Positions 9,824 to 17,049 of a stretch of 46,513 nucleotides of DNA are shown here, one piece after another. A program made the position numbers and the translations under genes. The notes below the pieces were generated by a model. It was not told the origin of the DNA and did no database searches. It saw only the letters and a program-made list of their open reading frames with translations. The stretch is from JBJHAX01 sp050480705 (GTDB lineage: Bacteria; Actinomycetota; Nitriliruptoria; Nitriliruptorales; Nitriliruptoraceae): positions 1 through 46,513 of the forward strand of contig JBJHAX010000017.1 in the NCBI GenBank assembly GCA_050480705.1, written 5' to 3'. Position 1 is the stretch's first letter, and the number at the start of each line of letters is the position of its first letter.

Positions 9824-9860
9824 GTGCACCTCTCATTGTGATTCCTGCAACGACTCGTAA
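9824..9860. repeat. Junction repeat R2, B-half (right of the IS110 insertion)
   Basis: Continues the repeat cut at 8284: GTGCACCTCTCATTGTGATT, then CCTGCAACGACTCG. It aligns to the R4 B-half (TGCACTTCTCGTTGTGAT, then CCCCACAACGATTCG) with a few substitutions. The hairpin arms are imperfect here. Confidence 0.7.
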
Positions 9861-9934
9861 TCCCCGATCCGTCTCGTGAGCGTGCGGGTAGAACCAGAAC
9901 GGCACCGTCTTACGTTTCGTGATACGCTCGGTCC

Positions 9935-10174
9935 ATGAGTGAACTGATATCCGTACGCCTAGACGAAGATGCCCGTCGCGCCCTCGCCGAGCTTGAGGCC
10001 ACCGGCATTTCTCGAAGCGAGGCCGTCCGGCGTGGGCTGGTTTCTGCCGCCCAGCGACTTCGAGATCGGCAGCTGCTCATCGATGAGGTCGCAGCACTCG
10101 CCGCGGACGAGCAGGACCGTGGAGAGGCCGCAGAAGTCGCGGCCATGATGGAGGCGCTGCGTGCGCCGAGGTGA
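9935..10174 (+). CDS. Ribbon-helix-helix antitoxin (MazE-like)
   Basis: 79-aa protein with an N-terminal RHH domain (MSELISVRLDEDARRALAELEATGISRSEAVRRGL) followed by an acidic helical tail rich in Glu and Ala, as in antitoxins of MazF-like toxins. It overlaps the toxin start by 14 bp. There is no Shine-Dalgarno; a TACGCT box about 7 nt before the ATG suggests a leaderless message. Opposite strand to the vapBC modules on both sides. Confidence 0.85.
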   Translation: MSELISVRLDEDARRALAELEATGISRSEAVRRGLVSAAQRLRDRQLLIDEVAALAADEQDRGEAAEVAAMMEALRAPR

Positions 10175-10478
10175 CGTCTTTCGACTGCGTCTGGGGCGTC
10201 GGCAAGGGCACGAGCAGTCCGGTATTCGCTATGGCGTTATCGTGCAGTCGGACGCGCTGATGCGCCTGTCGACGGTGCTGATCGCGCCGACGTCGACCTC
10301 AGCGAGGGCCGCCTCCTTTCGGCCCGAGATCGACATCGAGGGCACACCCACGCGAATCCTCATCGAGCAAACGGGCGCGGTTGATGTCACTCGGCTCGGT
10401 GAATATCACGGCCACCTCACCACCGAAGAACAGTGGGGTGTCGACCTTGCCCTCGATACGGTGGTCGACCTGCACTAG
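10161..10478 (+). CDS. mazF: MazF/PemK-family endoribonuclease toxin
   Basis: Predicted sequence-specific mRNA interferase. The 105-aa protein begins at GTG 10161 (MRRGDVFRLRL) and has the family signature GHEQSGIRYGVIVQSD, then STVLIAPTSTS and a C-terminal VDVTRLGEYHGHLTTEE segment. Length is normal for MazF. The gene is coupled to the RHH antitoxin by overlap. Target motif cannot be predicted by eye. Confidence 0.88.
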   Translation: MRRGDVFRLRLGRRQGHEQSGIRYGVIVQSDALMRLSTVLIAPTSTSARAASFRPEIDIEGTPTRILIEQTGAVDVTRLGEYHGHLTTEEQWGVDLALDTVVDLH

Positions 10479-10620
10479 GTGCATGAAACGGACGTAGGTT
10501 GCAAACCGGCCGTTGCCGCGCTGCCCCGAGCGACGCGATCTCCAATCTGCACGGCTGCGACGGCGCTACCACGAGTTTGCGAAGCGCTGCCGACCCACCT
10601 TTCGAGCCGCCAAGTGCCGT

Positions 10621-10680
10621 CGCACAGATCGTTTGAGTCGGCCCGCTCGCACTTCTCGTTGTATTTCCTGCAACACCCAA
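10621..10680. repeat. Junction repeat R3 (B-half clear, A-half weak)
   Basis: GCACTTCTCGTTGTATTTCC followed by TGCAACA (from 10649) matches the R4 and R2 B-halves. Upstream, GTTTGAGTCGG (from 10631) may be a degraded A-half. It lies in the 256-bp gap between mazF and the second vapC, where I see no gene. A CCAAGC/GCTTGG hairpin follows at 10677-10695. Confidence 0.6.
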
Positions 10681-10734
10681 GCCGAAGCCGCTTGGTCATC
10701 GGCGACACAAGTCGAGGAGCGGTTCCCAGAACTA

Positions 10735-11136
10735 TTACACGCCAAAGTCCGCAGCGATCTCTGGAATCGCGCGGGCAAGACGGTCGTCGGTCGTGACAAG
10801 CCGCGCGTTCAACGCTTCGGCGGCTGCGACGTAGAGCGCATCGCGAATCGCGATGTTGTCGCGCAACGCCCAGCCCGCGCGCAGCAGGGAAATGGAGATC
10901 GGCTCGCGGCGCATCGTGAGCTGACCAAGGCGCTCGACCAGTTCAGTGACTTCGTCGGCGACCAGTCGCCCGTCACGGTGCAACCTTGCCAGCGCTGAAA
11001 GCACTTCAGCATCGAGGTGCGCAACGGTTACCAGCACCGCATTTGGGTCGCTGACAAGCACCGCGCGCACCCGCTGGCCGCGATCGCTTCGCACCAATAG
11101 ATCAACGATGGCTGATGCGTCAACGACGTAGATCAC
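10735..11136 (-). CDS. vapC: VapC-type PIN-domain toxin (module 2)
   Basis: 133-aa PIN-domain ribonuclease toxin: VVDASAIVDLL, HLDAEVLSALARL, IRDALYVAAAE and LVTTDDRLARA carry the expected acidic residues. Its start overlaps the antitoxin stop by 4 bp. Related to the module 1 toxin through most of its length. Confidence 0.9.
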   Translation of the reverse strand: MIYVVDASAIVDLLVRSDRGQRVRAVLVSDPNAVLVTVAHLDAEVLSALARLHRDGRLVADEVTELVERLGQLTMRREPISISLLRAGWALRDNIAIRDALYVAAAEALNARLVTTDDRLARAIPEIAADFGV

Positions 11137-11360
11137 AGACTGTCGTCACGTGCTGCGCGAACCGCATCAGCGCCCGATATGTCACGATGACGCGGCAGCT
11201 CCTCGAGGCGATTCAACCATTCCTCCAGGGAGGGCGTCACCGTGGATCGCTCCAGTAGCTGTGCGACATACGCCTGCAGACTCATCCCGGCGCGTTCCGC
11301 TCTGCGCTTGAGCTCCGCATGCGTTGCCGATGGAAGATCGCGAATCAGCAGATCGCCCAC
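11133..11360 (-). CDS. vapB: VapB-type antitoxin (module 2)
   Basis: 75-aa antitoxin starting with GTG (MGDLLIRDLPSATHAELKRRAERAGMSLQAYVAQLLE), an Arc/FitA-like DNA-binding N-terminus, and a charged C-terminal tail. AAGGA lies about 6 nt before the start codon. A perfect 9-bp-arm inverted repeat lies 13 bp upstream and is the likely operator. Confidence 0.87.
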   Translation of the reverse strand: MGDLLIRDLPSATHAELKRRAERAGMSLQAYVAQLLERSTVTPSLEEWLNRLEELPRHRDISGADAVRAARDDSL

Positions 11361-11372
11361 ACCAAATCCTTT

Positions 11373-11399
11373 CCCTTGCTATCGCAATGCTAGCAAGGG
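11373..11399. promoter_or_regulatory. Inverted-repeat operator upstream of vapB module 2
   Basis: Perfect inverted repeat CCCTTGCTA / TAGCAAGGG with a 9-bp spacer, immediately upstream of the antitoxin ribosome-binding site. Fits a VapBC autoregulatory site; sequence differs from the module 1 and module 3 operators. Confidence 0.65.
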
Positions 11400-11480
11400 A
11401 TGTGCTGCCGTCGAGGTGATCGTGCGCTTGGCCGTCGTCACTTCCGAACCATCCCCTCCGACGCACGATCAAGGTCGACG

Positions 11481-11563
11481 GGTGTCCCGTCCTCTGCCCA
11501 GCAAAGGTTTGAAATCTGTCGCGTTAGTTGCACTTCTCGTTGTGATCCCCACAACGATTCGTT
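11481..11563. repeat. Junction repeat R4 (intact reference copy)
   Basis: Both halves are present: A-half GGTGTCCCGTCCTC, CCAGCAAAGGTTTGAAATCT, GTCGCGTTAG; B-half TTGCACTTCTCGTTGTGATC, CCCACAACGATTCG. The B-half holds a perfect 8-bp hairpin (TCGTTGTG/CACAACGA, loop ATCCC). A 10-bp inverted repeat (TGATCGTGCG/CGCACGATCA at 11417-11426 and 11462-11471) sits just upstream. This copy is the uninterrupted version of the site used by the IS110 element. Confidence 0.75.
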
Positions 11564-11631
11564 TTCGCAGATGTACCGCATCAAGCAGGAGAATCGCGTC
11601 GAGTCTCGGTCCACTTCCCAAAGGAACCCCG

Positions 11632-11877
11632 ATGTCAGATCTGCATCCGATCCACGCCGTGACACTGCTGGTAGCCCTGCTCGCCGCGGTGTTCTCGTTC
11701 ATCGCCATGCAAGCAGCCTTCGACGCACGTGAAGAAGCTCGGACGGCAGGTGAGCTTGCCTCGATCGGTGAGGGTGTCCGGCCCGACGTGCACGAATTGC
11801 ATGAAGCCCTATTGCGCGCAGGATTGATCGAAGACGCGACCGGACGCTTCGACTACCTCGATGAGGAACGTCCGTAG
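11632..11877 (+). CDS. Small single-pass membrane protein, unknown function
   Basis: 81-aa protein from ATG 11632, with AAGGA about 7 nt upstream. A hydrophobic segment (about 6-28, VTLLVALLAAVFSFIAMQAAF) is followed by a charged soluble part rich in Glu and Arg with LASIGEGVRPDVHELHEALLRAGLIEDATG, ending LDEERP. I do not recognise the family. It is the only gene between repeat R4 and the vapBC module 3, and has no obvious partner; it could be a cargo gene of the repeat array. Confidence 0.65.
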   Translation: MSDLHPIHAVTLLVALLAAVFSFIAMQAAFDAREEARTAGELASIGEGVRPDVHELHEALLRAGLIEDATGRFDYLDEERP

Positions 11878-11969
11878 GCCGACCAGGAGCACAATCCGGC
11901 GTTTGACGCGCGAAGTCCCCACCCGCTCGAGACCGTGATCGCGCCCGCACTGCGGCCGCGATCCCTGGG

Positions 11970-12398
11970 TCAGGCGATGCTGCCGCGTGGCACCACCCAT
12001 TCGGCGGGTTGACCGGTGACAGTTGAGATCAGGTCATAGTCGGCGTCGTAGTGGAGGACAGTCAACTCCTCGATGTCTGCAATAGCAGCCAGCACGAGAT
12101 CAGGGACGCTCACACCGCGATGCTGCCCCCGGCCCACCAGATCACGCTGCAGCTCACGAGCCCGCTCCTCCGCGCGGACAGGCATTGTCACCGGGATGAG
12201 CAGATCGAGAAGATCCTGGCGCACCGCGGCGTAATCCTGGCTCGAGCGGGCCGAGTAACCAACCTCGAGCTCGGTCACCAGCGCCACCCCGACCTGCCCT
12301 GCCTGCACGCGCGGAAGGACAACATCGGCCACCGCCTCCACATCGACGCGGGCGAGCACGGACTTGTCGACGAGCCAGGAGGCGGGCGTCACCGCCAC
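11970..12398 (-). CDS. vapC: VapC-type PIN-domain toxin (module 3)
   Basis: 142-aa PIN-domain toxin of a different subfamily from modules 1 and 2: WLVDKSVLARV, VALVTELEVGYSARS, VSVPDLVLAAIAD and LHYDADYDLIS give the acidic residues. It begins with GTG 12398 and overlaps the antitoxin by 10 bp. The LVDKSVLAR/HYDxDYDLI pattern resembles the VapC group common in mycobacteria. Confidence 0.9.
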   Translation of the reverse strand: MAVTPASWLVDKSVLARVDVEAVADVVLPRVQAGQVGVALVTELEVGYSARSSQDYAAVRQDLLDLLIPVTMPVRAEERARELQRDLVGRGQHRGVSVPDLVLAAIADIEELTVLHYDADYDLISTVTGQPAEWVVPRGSIA

Positions 12399-12610
12399 GC
12401 GTCTGCCATCACGTCCTCATCCAGCAGATCACGCGAGGCCTCAGCGAATCGCTTCAGCGCCGCTTGATCCACCCGTTGCCGTCGCTCGACGGCCTGCACG
12501 CTCGCGCGCAGCGCAGTGTTCACGGTGTCCTTGATGGTGTCCGTGCCCAGAACTCGCCGCGCAGCATGAAGGACGTCATCGTCCACATCGATGAGTCGTT
12601 TCGTCACCAT
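12389..12610 (-). CDS. vapB: VapB-type antitoxin (module 3)
   Basis: 73-aa antitoxin: TKRLIDVDDDVLHAARRVLGTDTIKDTVNTALR is the classic VapB ribbon-helix-helix start, then a charged helix ending DEDVMADAWR. The longer frame to 12667 runs through a palindrome and lacks family sequence. Start is ATG 12610 or the next codon, GTG 12607, which has better spacing to AGAGG. A TATATC box lies 8 nt upstream of the ATG. Confidence 0.87.
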   Translation of the reverse strand: MVTKRLIDVDDDVLHAARRVLGTDTIKDTVNTALRASVQAVERRQRVDQAALKRFAEASRDLLDEDVMADAWR

Positions 12611-12658
12611 CACCTCTGGATATACGGAATCGATGCAGTATATCCAGAGGTGATGGTG
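12605..12658. promoter_or_regulatory. Perfect 21-bp inverted repeat over the vapB module 3 promoter and start
   Basis: Arms 12605-12625 and 12638-12658 (CACCATCACCTCTGGATATA plus C, and its exact complement) flank a 12-bp spacer. The left arm covers the vapB start codon, ribosome-binding site and a TATATC -10-like box; the right arm is the exact mirror, so the same signals also face rightwards and lead into a 34-codon open frame (12653-12757) without family resemblance. Likely an operator; longer and more perfect than usual. The rest of the 12659-12925 gap shows no gene, only a CCAAC-GCAA-GTTGG hairpin at 12664-12677. Confidence 0.7.
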
Positions 12659-12925
12659 GGCATCCAACGCAAGTTGGCGTGCGGACTACGCCGTTCGAAC
12701 TACCTGACGAACGGCATCATCACCGTCACGATGTACAGGTCCGACACCGACGCCTGACCGACGACGGTCGCGTGGAAATTCGAGTGACCGTTGCCGACCA
12801 CGCCCCCTCCGCCACGGGTCAGAGGCCGCCATTCGGGTTCTGACTGAGCCCGAGCGCATCACGGATCGCAGATTCGGGGCCATGCCTTCGGCATCGCCCA
12901 GTTCGCGCCGCTCCCACCACCGCAC

Positions 12926-12990
12926 GGCGCCCCATCCTCACCCCAGCGAAAGTTTGAAATCTGTCGCGTTCGGTGACGGTCACGATTCCT
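12926..12990. repeat. Junction repeat R5 (A-half clear, B-half fused to SDR gene end)
   Basis: GGCGCCCCATCCTCACCCCA, then GCGAAAGTTTGAAATCTGTC and GCGTTCGG match the R4 A-half closely. The expected B-half (GGTGACGGTCACGATTCCTTG) is only loosely similar to R2 and covers the stop codon of the SDR gene. This is the right boundary of the repeat-punctuated region. Confidence 0.65.
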
Positions 12991-13903
12991 TGACCAGCGC
13001 GGACACGTCGAAGGTTTCGCCGGTCTCGCGCTCGGACACCTCCCACAGAACCTCGGCGGCGCGACGTGTCGGGCGCACGAGCGGGCGACGCGCCACGGTG
13101 CCGAACGTCAGCCACCTCGGGCCGTAGATGTGCCTGCCGCTCGCCCCCGGGTCGGAGATTGCACGCAGCAACGCACGCGCCGCAGTTGCAGGCGGACTCC
13201 CGACTCGACGCGCGGCGAACTTCCAGAATCGCTGCGTCACGCCACCGTCAGACTCTTCGACCGAGCGCGCCTGCAGACCGGTGTGCGACAATCCGGGATG
13301 AACGACCACGCTCGTCACCGACGCACCGGCCGCGACCAGCCGCCGCTGGAGCTCAACGGCGAACACCAGGTTCGCGAACTTCGCCTGGCCGTACGCACGC
13401 CACGGGCCGTAACGATCGTGCAAATGCGGGTTGGCAGGATCGATAGAGCGCCCGACGAAACGGGCGAAGCTCGTGACAGACACGATGCGGCCCGCGGGTG
13501 CGTCGAGTAGCGCCGGAAGCAGCCGCCGGGTCAGCACGAAGTGTCCGAGATGGTTGACGGCGAGCTGCATTTCGAACCCGTCGACCGTCGCGCGCTCGGG
13601 GATGCCCATCACCCCCGCATTGTTGACGAGAATGTCGGTGCTGTCGTACCGGTTCGTGATCGCCTCGGCACATGCACGCACGGACGCGAGGTTCGAAAGG
13701 TCGATCGGCTGCACGTCGATCGAGGCGCCGCGATGCCTCGCCGTTATCTCCTCGCGGCTACGGCGTGCGCCGGCGACGTCTCGGGCGGCCATCACCACGG
13801 TGGCGCCGGCGGCGGCGAGTGCCGAGGAGACCTCGAAACCCAGGCCGGCGTTGGCGCCGGTGACGACCGCGACGCGTCGCTGCAGACGCGTGAGCTCAGT
13901 CAT
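12980..13903 (-). CDS. Short-chain dehydrogenase/reductase (retinol dehydrogenase-like)
   Basis: NAD(P)-dependent oxidoreductase of unknown substrate. From ATG 13903 it is 307 aa. Rossmann fold with TGANAGLG (cofactor loop), AARD after beta-2 suggesting NADP, DILVNNAG, catalytic Ser in VSVTSFA and YGQAK (Tyr/Lys pair). The closest recognised group is the RDH/WW-oxidoreductase-like SDRs. A second ATG at 13912 is possible. Its C-terminal codons overlap repeat R5. Confidence 0.88.
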   Translation of the reverse strand: MTELTRLQRRVAVVTGANAGLGFEVSSALAAAGATVVMAARDVAGARRSREEITARHRGASIDVQPIDLSNLASVRACAEAITNRYDSTDILVNNAGVMGIPERATVDGFEMQLAVNHLGHFVLTRRLLPALLDAPAGRIVSVTSFARFVGRSIDPANPHLHDRYGPWRAYGQAKFANLVFAVELQRRLVAAGASVTSVVVHPGLSHTGLQARSVEESDGGVTQRFWKFAARRVGSPPATAARALLRAISDPGASGRHIYGPRWLTFGTVARRPLVRPTRRAAEVLWEVSERETGETFDVSALVKES

Positions 13904-13969
13904 GGTCCCCATAGACCGAAGTGTGCCGCCTCTCACCCTGCCGGGGACCACAGAAACGACCGAGCGGGT

Positions 13970-15526
13970 TCAACCGAACAGGACCTGGTCGAGCGTCAGA
14001 TCGGGGAAGTCGCGTGCGATGCGCTCGGCGACCCAGCGGCTTCTGAACAACGCCAGTGGCACGCCATCGGCGCGATGGTAGACCGAGACGTCACGCATCC
14101 CAGCGAGCTGTGGAGCCGAAGCGACATCGGTTGCGCGCGCATCCTCGTAGGCCGCAGGCGCCAGACGCACCGGTACGCCGAACTCGTGCTCGAGGCGCCA
14201 GATCGCCACGTCGAACTGCAACTGGCCGACCGCCGCAAGCAGAGGCTCCTGATCGCCAAGATCAGGATGGCGCAGCACCTGAACGACCCCCTCCTGGTCG
14301 AGTTGCTCGATACCTCGACGGAACTGCTTGGCCTTGCTGCGATCACCGAGTGAGGCGACCGCGAAGCGCTCGGGCGTGAACGTAGGAGGCGGCGGGAACT
14401 CGACCGGCTCGGTGTCGTAGAGCGTGTCGCCGATGCGCAGATCGGTGGCGTTCACCAGGCCCACGACGTCGCCCGGATAGGCGACATCGACCGTCTGGCG
14501 TTCGCGACCGAACACCTGATGGGCGTACTTGGCCACGACCTTTCGGCCCGACCGTGCACAGGTGAGCGGCGTGCCGCGCTCGAATCGTCCCGAGCACACC
14601 CTCACGAACGCGAGCCGGTCACGATGCCGCGGGTCGAGATTCGCCTGCACCTTGAAGACGAAGCCCGAGAACGGCGACTCGATCGGCCGGGCCCCTCCGT
14701 CACGTGTCGTCCGGGCGCCTGGAGATGGCGCCAGGTCGACCACCGCGTCGAGCAGCAGGCGAACACCGAAATTCGCCAGCGCCGAGCCGAAGAACACCGG
14801 TGTGGCCTCACCAGCGAGGAACCGGTCGATGTCCACGTTCTTTCCGAGTTCAGTGAGCAGCGCGAGTTCGTCACCGGTCGCAGCGGTGACGTCATCCTCA
14901 TCCCGCCAGGGTTCGGCGATCTCGTCACCTGGCGTCGCGCCGTGTGTCGTCGTGGCGAAGCGGTGGAAGCGATGGTCACGACGATCGACGACACCGGCGA
15001 AGTGGCCGTCGCGCATCACCGGCCAGGTGACGGGATGCGCATCCAACCCAAGCGTCGCCTCGATGTCGTCGATGATCTCCAGCGTGTCGGGGACGGGTCG
15101 GTCCATCTTGTTGACGAAGGTGATCACCGGGGTCCCACGTCGGCGACACACCGCGTAGAGCTTCTCGGTCTGGGGTTCCACGCCTCGTGCCGCGTCGATG
15201 ACCATCACGGCCGCGTCGACTCCCGACAGCACGCGGTAGGTGTCCTCCGAGAAGTCACGGTGCCCTGGGGTATCGAGGAGGTTGAAGACGTGCCCCGCAT
15301 GCTCGAACCGCATCACCGCCGAACTGACCGAGATCCCCCGCTTCTGCTCGAGTTCCAGCCAGTCAGATGCCGTCGAGCGTTCGGCCTTGCGCGACTGGAC
15401 GGCGCCCGCCTGCTGGATCGCGCCCGAATAGAGCAGGAATTTCTCGGTCAGCGTGGTCTTTCCCGCATCGGGATGCGAGATGATCGCGAACGTGCGGCGG
15501 CGTGCAGCTTCCCGGACCACGTCCAC
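13970..15526 (-). CDS. prfC: Peptide chain release factor 3
   Basis: GTPase that removes RF1/RF2 from ribosomes after termination. G motifs: SHPDAGKTTLTEK (P-loop), the switch region KRGISVSSAVM, DTPGHRDFSED, NKMDR. The RF3-type domains 2 and 3 follow, with RRGIEQLDQEGVVQVL and AAVGQLQFDVAIWRLEHEF. I place the start at GTG 15526, giving VDVVREAARRRTFAIISH, with GAAGG 7 nt upstream; an ATG at 15583 would add 19 residues unlike the family. 518 aa, normal RF3 length. RF3 is not universal in actinobacteria. Confidence 0.93.
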   Translation of the reverse strand: MDVVREAARRRTFAIISHPDAGKTTLTEKFLLYSGAIQQAGAVQSRKAERSTASDWLELEQKRGISVSSAVMRFEHAGHVFNLLDTPGHRDFSEDTYRVLSGVDAAVMVIDAARGVEPQTEKLYAVCRRRGTPVITFVNKMDRPVPDTLEIIDDIEATLGLDAHPVTWPVMRDGHFAGVVDRRDHRFHRFATTTHGATPGDEIAEPWRDEDDVTAATGDELALLTELGKNVDIDRFLAGEATPVFFGSALANFGVRLLLDAVVDLAPSPGARTTRDGGARPIESPFSGFVFKVQANLDPRHRDRLAFVRVCSGRFERGTPLTCARSGRKVVAKYAHQVFGRERQTVDVAYPGDVVGLVNATDLRIGDTLYDTEPVEFPPPPTFTPERFAVASLGDRSKAKQFRRGIEQLDQEGVVQVLRHPDLGDQEPLLAAVGQLQFDVAIWRLEHEFGVPVRLAPAAYEDARATDVASAPQLAGMRDVSVYHRADGVPLALFRSRWVAERIARDFPDLTLDQVLFG

Positions 15527-15687
15527 GACATGACCTTCGACGATCGGCCACGCCCGGGCACGCGGGCTGCCGTGTTCATGCAAACGAAGCCCCAGCGTAC
15601 GCCGGTGCCCGCGGGCCGCAGAACGTCACCGTCAAGGATGAACCAACCGCGGCGCGCACCGGACGATGTTGTGGACTGCACACCACC

Positions 15688-16242
15688 TCACAGCATGCGC
15701 CGCAGCAGGCCGTCCCGATCGATCACCTGGTGCTTGAGCACCATGCCGACGTGGATGGCCAACGCGCTGAGGAACACCACGTGTGTGGCGATGTGTGCTG
15801 CGAGTGCCACGTCGTCGTCGATGAGTTCGAGCGGTGCTTGCCACTCCCGGCGTCCGATGTCCCAATCCTCACCCGAGATCAGCACGAGCACGAATCCGGT
15901 GAGAGGAATCAGGAACATCGAGACGTACAGGACCTGCTCGACCCGATGTGCCACACGCCGCTCCGTCGGCGTCAGGCCCGGTGCCCATGCAGGCAGCCCC
16001 GCAGTCAAACGCCACACCGTCCGCACGACCGCGAGGACGAGGATGATGCAGCCCAACACGACATGGGTCAGCACGAGCAGACCTTCGGCACCGCCCAGCC
16101 ACGCGTCGACTGCCCACTCCAGGAGGTCGTCTGCGCGATCGATCGCGTAGCCGAGGACGAACTGACCGGCGATCGCAAGCGCCATCGTCCAGTGGAGCAG
16201 TCGCGCAACGAGGGGATAGCGGTCGGGACCCCCGGTGCTCAT
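15688..16242 (-). CDS. Cytochrome b561-family membrane protein
   Basis: 184-aa, four-helix membrane protein of the bacterial b561 / Ni-Fe hydrogenase b-type cytochrome group. Candidate haem-ligating histidines lie in RLLHWTMALAI (helix 1), LLVLTHVVLG (helix 2) and THVVFLSALAIHVGMVLKHQV (helix 4). Such proteins move electrons from quinol to periplasmic acceptors. Start at ATG 16242; the gene lies 25 bp after the end of the upstream membrane protein gene and may be co-transcribed with it. Confidence 0.85.
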   Translation of the reverse strand: MSTGGPDRYPLVARLLHWTMALAIAGQFVLGYAIDRADDLLEWAVDAWLGGAEGLLVLTHVVLGCIILVLAVVRTVWRLTAGLPAWAPGLTPTERRVAHRVEQVLYVSMFLIPLTGFVLVLISGEDWDIGRREWQAPLELIDDDVALAAHIATHVVFLSALAIHVGMVLKHQVIDRDGLLRRML

Positions 16243-16267
16243 CGGTCGATGATCCGCACTGCGATGG

Positions 16268-16888
16268 TCAACGACGTAGCAGCATGACACCCACCAGGAC
16301 GAGGTACGCGTGCGCCCAGAACGGCGGGTTGAAAAGGTTGGGGACGAACCGCGTCATGAACCCGACGAGGAACACGCACCCCCAGACGATTCCCGCCCAC
16401 CCGACCCAGGCCATGAGCGCGCCGTCGACGATCACGGCTGCACCGAGCACACCCGATGCCGCATAGGCCGAGGCCATGTGCACCGAATACAGCGCACCGG
16501 ACCAGGCGTCGAGCGCGGCGAACCCTGGGGGTGGTTCGTCCTGCTCGGCCGTGTGCGCCGCCGCCCACGGCACCACCGTCAGGCGGAACGCGAGCGCGCT
16601 GATCCAACACACGGCGCCCAGGGCGAAGATCGACGCGCCCATCACGGCGAGCGCCACGGCGGTGCCTGTCGCGACTGTCGTCGCGAACGCGACGATGCCG
16701 GCCGAGGAGACGAACATCGCCGCGATCATCCACCCGTGGATCCAGGCACGCCGGCGCCGGTCGCGGTGGATGACCAGCAGCGCCTCGGGCAGAGGCCGTT
16801 CGTAGGCCAGCCGCCATCCTCCCGCTCCGATGAGGAAGATGACCGGGCCTGCAACGAGGGTGGTCCCGACCAGGAGATGTTGTGTCAT
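16268..16888 (-). CDS. Polytopic membrane protein, unknown function
   Basis: 206-aa protein from ATG 16888 with about six hydrophobic segments, a loop with WAAAHTAEQDEPPPGFAALD, and an RRRRAWIHGW motif between helices 1 and 2. I do not recognise the family. The position just before the b561 gene on the same strand suggests a joint role in a membrane redox function, but that is inference. The start is uncertain (ATG 16909 and 16939 also exist). Confidence 0.7.
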   Translation of the reverse strand: MTQHLLVGTTLVAGPVIFLIGAGGWRLAYERPLPEALLVIHRDRRRRAWIHGWMIAAMFVSSAGIVAFATTVATGTAVALAVMGASIFALGAVCWISALAFRLTVVPWAAAHTAEQDEPPPGFAALDAWSGALYSVHMASAYAASGVLGAAVIVDGALMAWVGWAGIVWGCVFLVGFMTRFVPNLFNPPFWAHAYLVLVGVMLLRR

Positions 16889-17049
16889 TGCGAGGTCATA
16901 CCACGCCATCGAGCATCCAGGCCACTGATCGCGCGCCACGCGATGACCGTGTGCGTCTCAGGGACGAACGTCTCTTTGCGTACAGACCCGGGATCCGCGT
17001 GAGGTTCGCGTGAGCGGTCCAGCACTGGCGCAGCGATCCGATCGAAGGG

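Noticed and set aside
10479..10734. Short overlapping ORFs between mazF and vapC module 2
   Set aside because: All are shadow frames with Arg/Ala/Ser-rich composition and no ribosome-binding site; only repeat R3 and a hairpin are supported there.
12653..12757. 34-codon ORF facing right from the mirrored vapB start
   Set aside because: Its start signals come only from the inverted repeat, and the peptide resembles no known family; noted under the palindrome instead of as a gene.
7437..12990. Classical integron attC sites
   Set aside because: GTTAGTT and GTTCGGT at the joint come within one mismatch of the GTTRRRY rule, but no convincing RYYYAAC partner or long attC palindrome was found upstream, and no integrase gene is in view. 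Kept only as a hypothesis.
7354..12990. tRNA-integrated genomic island with direct repeats
   Set aside because: No copy of the tRNA 3' end was found near the right border, and there is no integrase next to the tRNA.
15527..15583. ATG 15583 as the start of prfC
   Set aside because: The 19 extra residues do not resemble the RF3 N-terminus and there is no ribosome-binding site, whereas GTG 15526 has GAAGG at good spacing.
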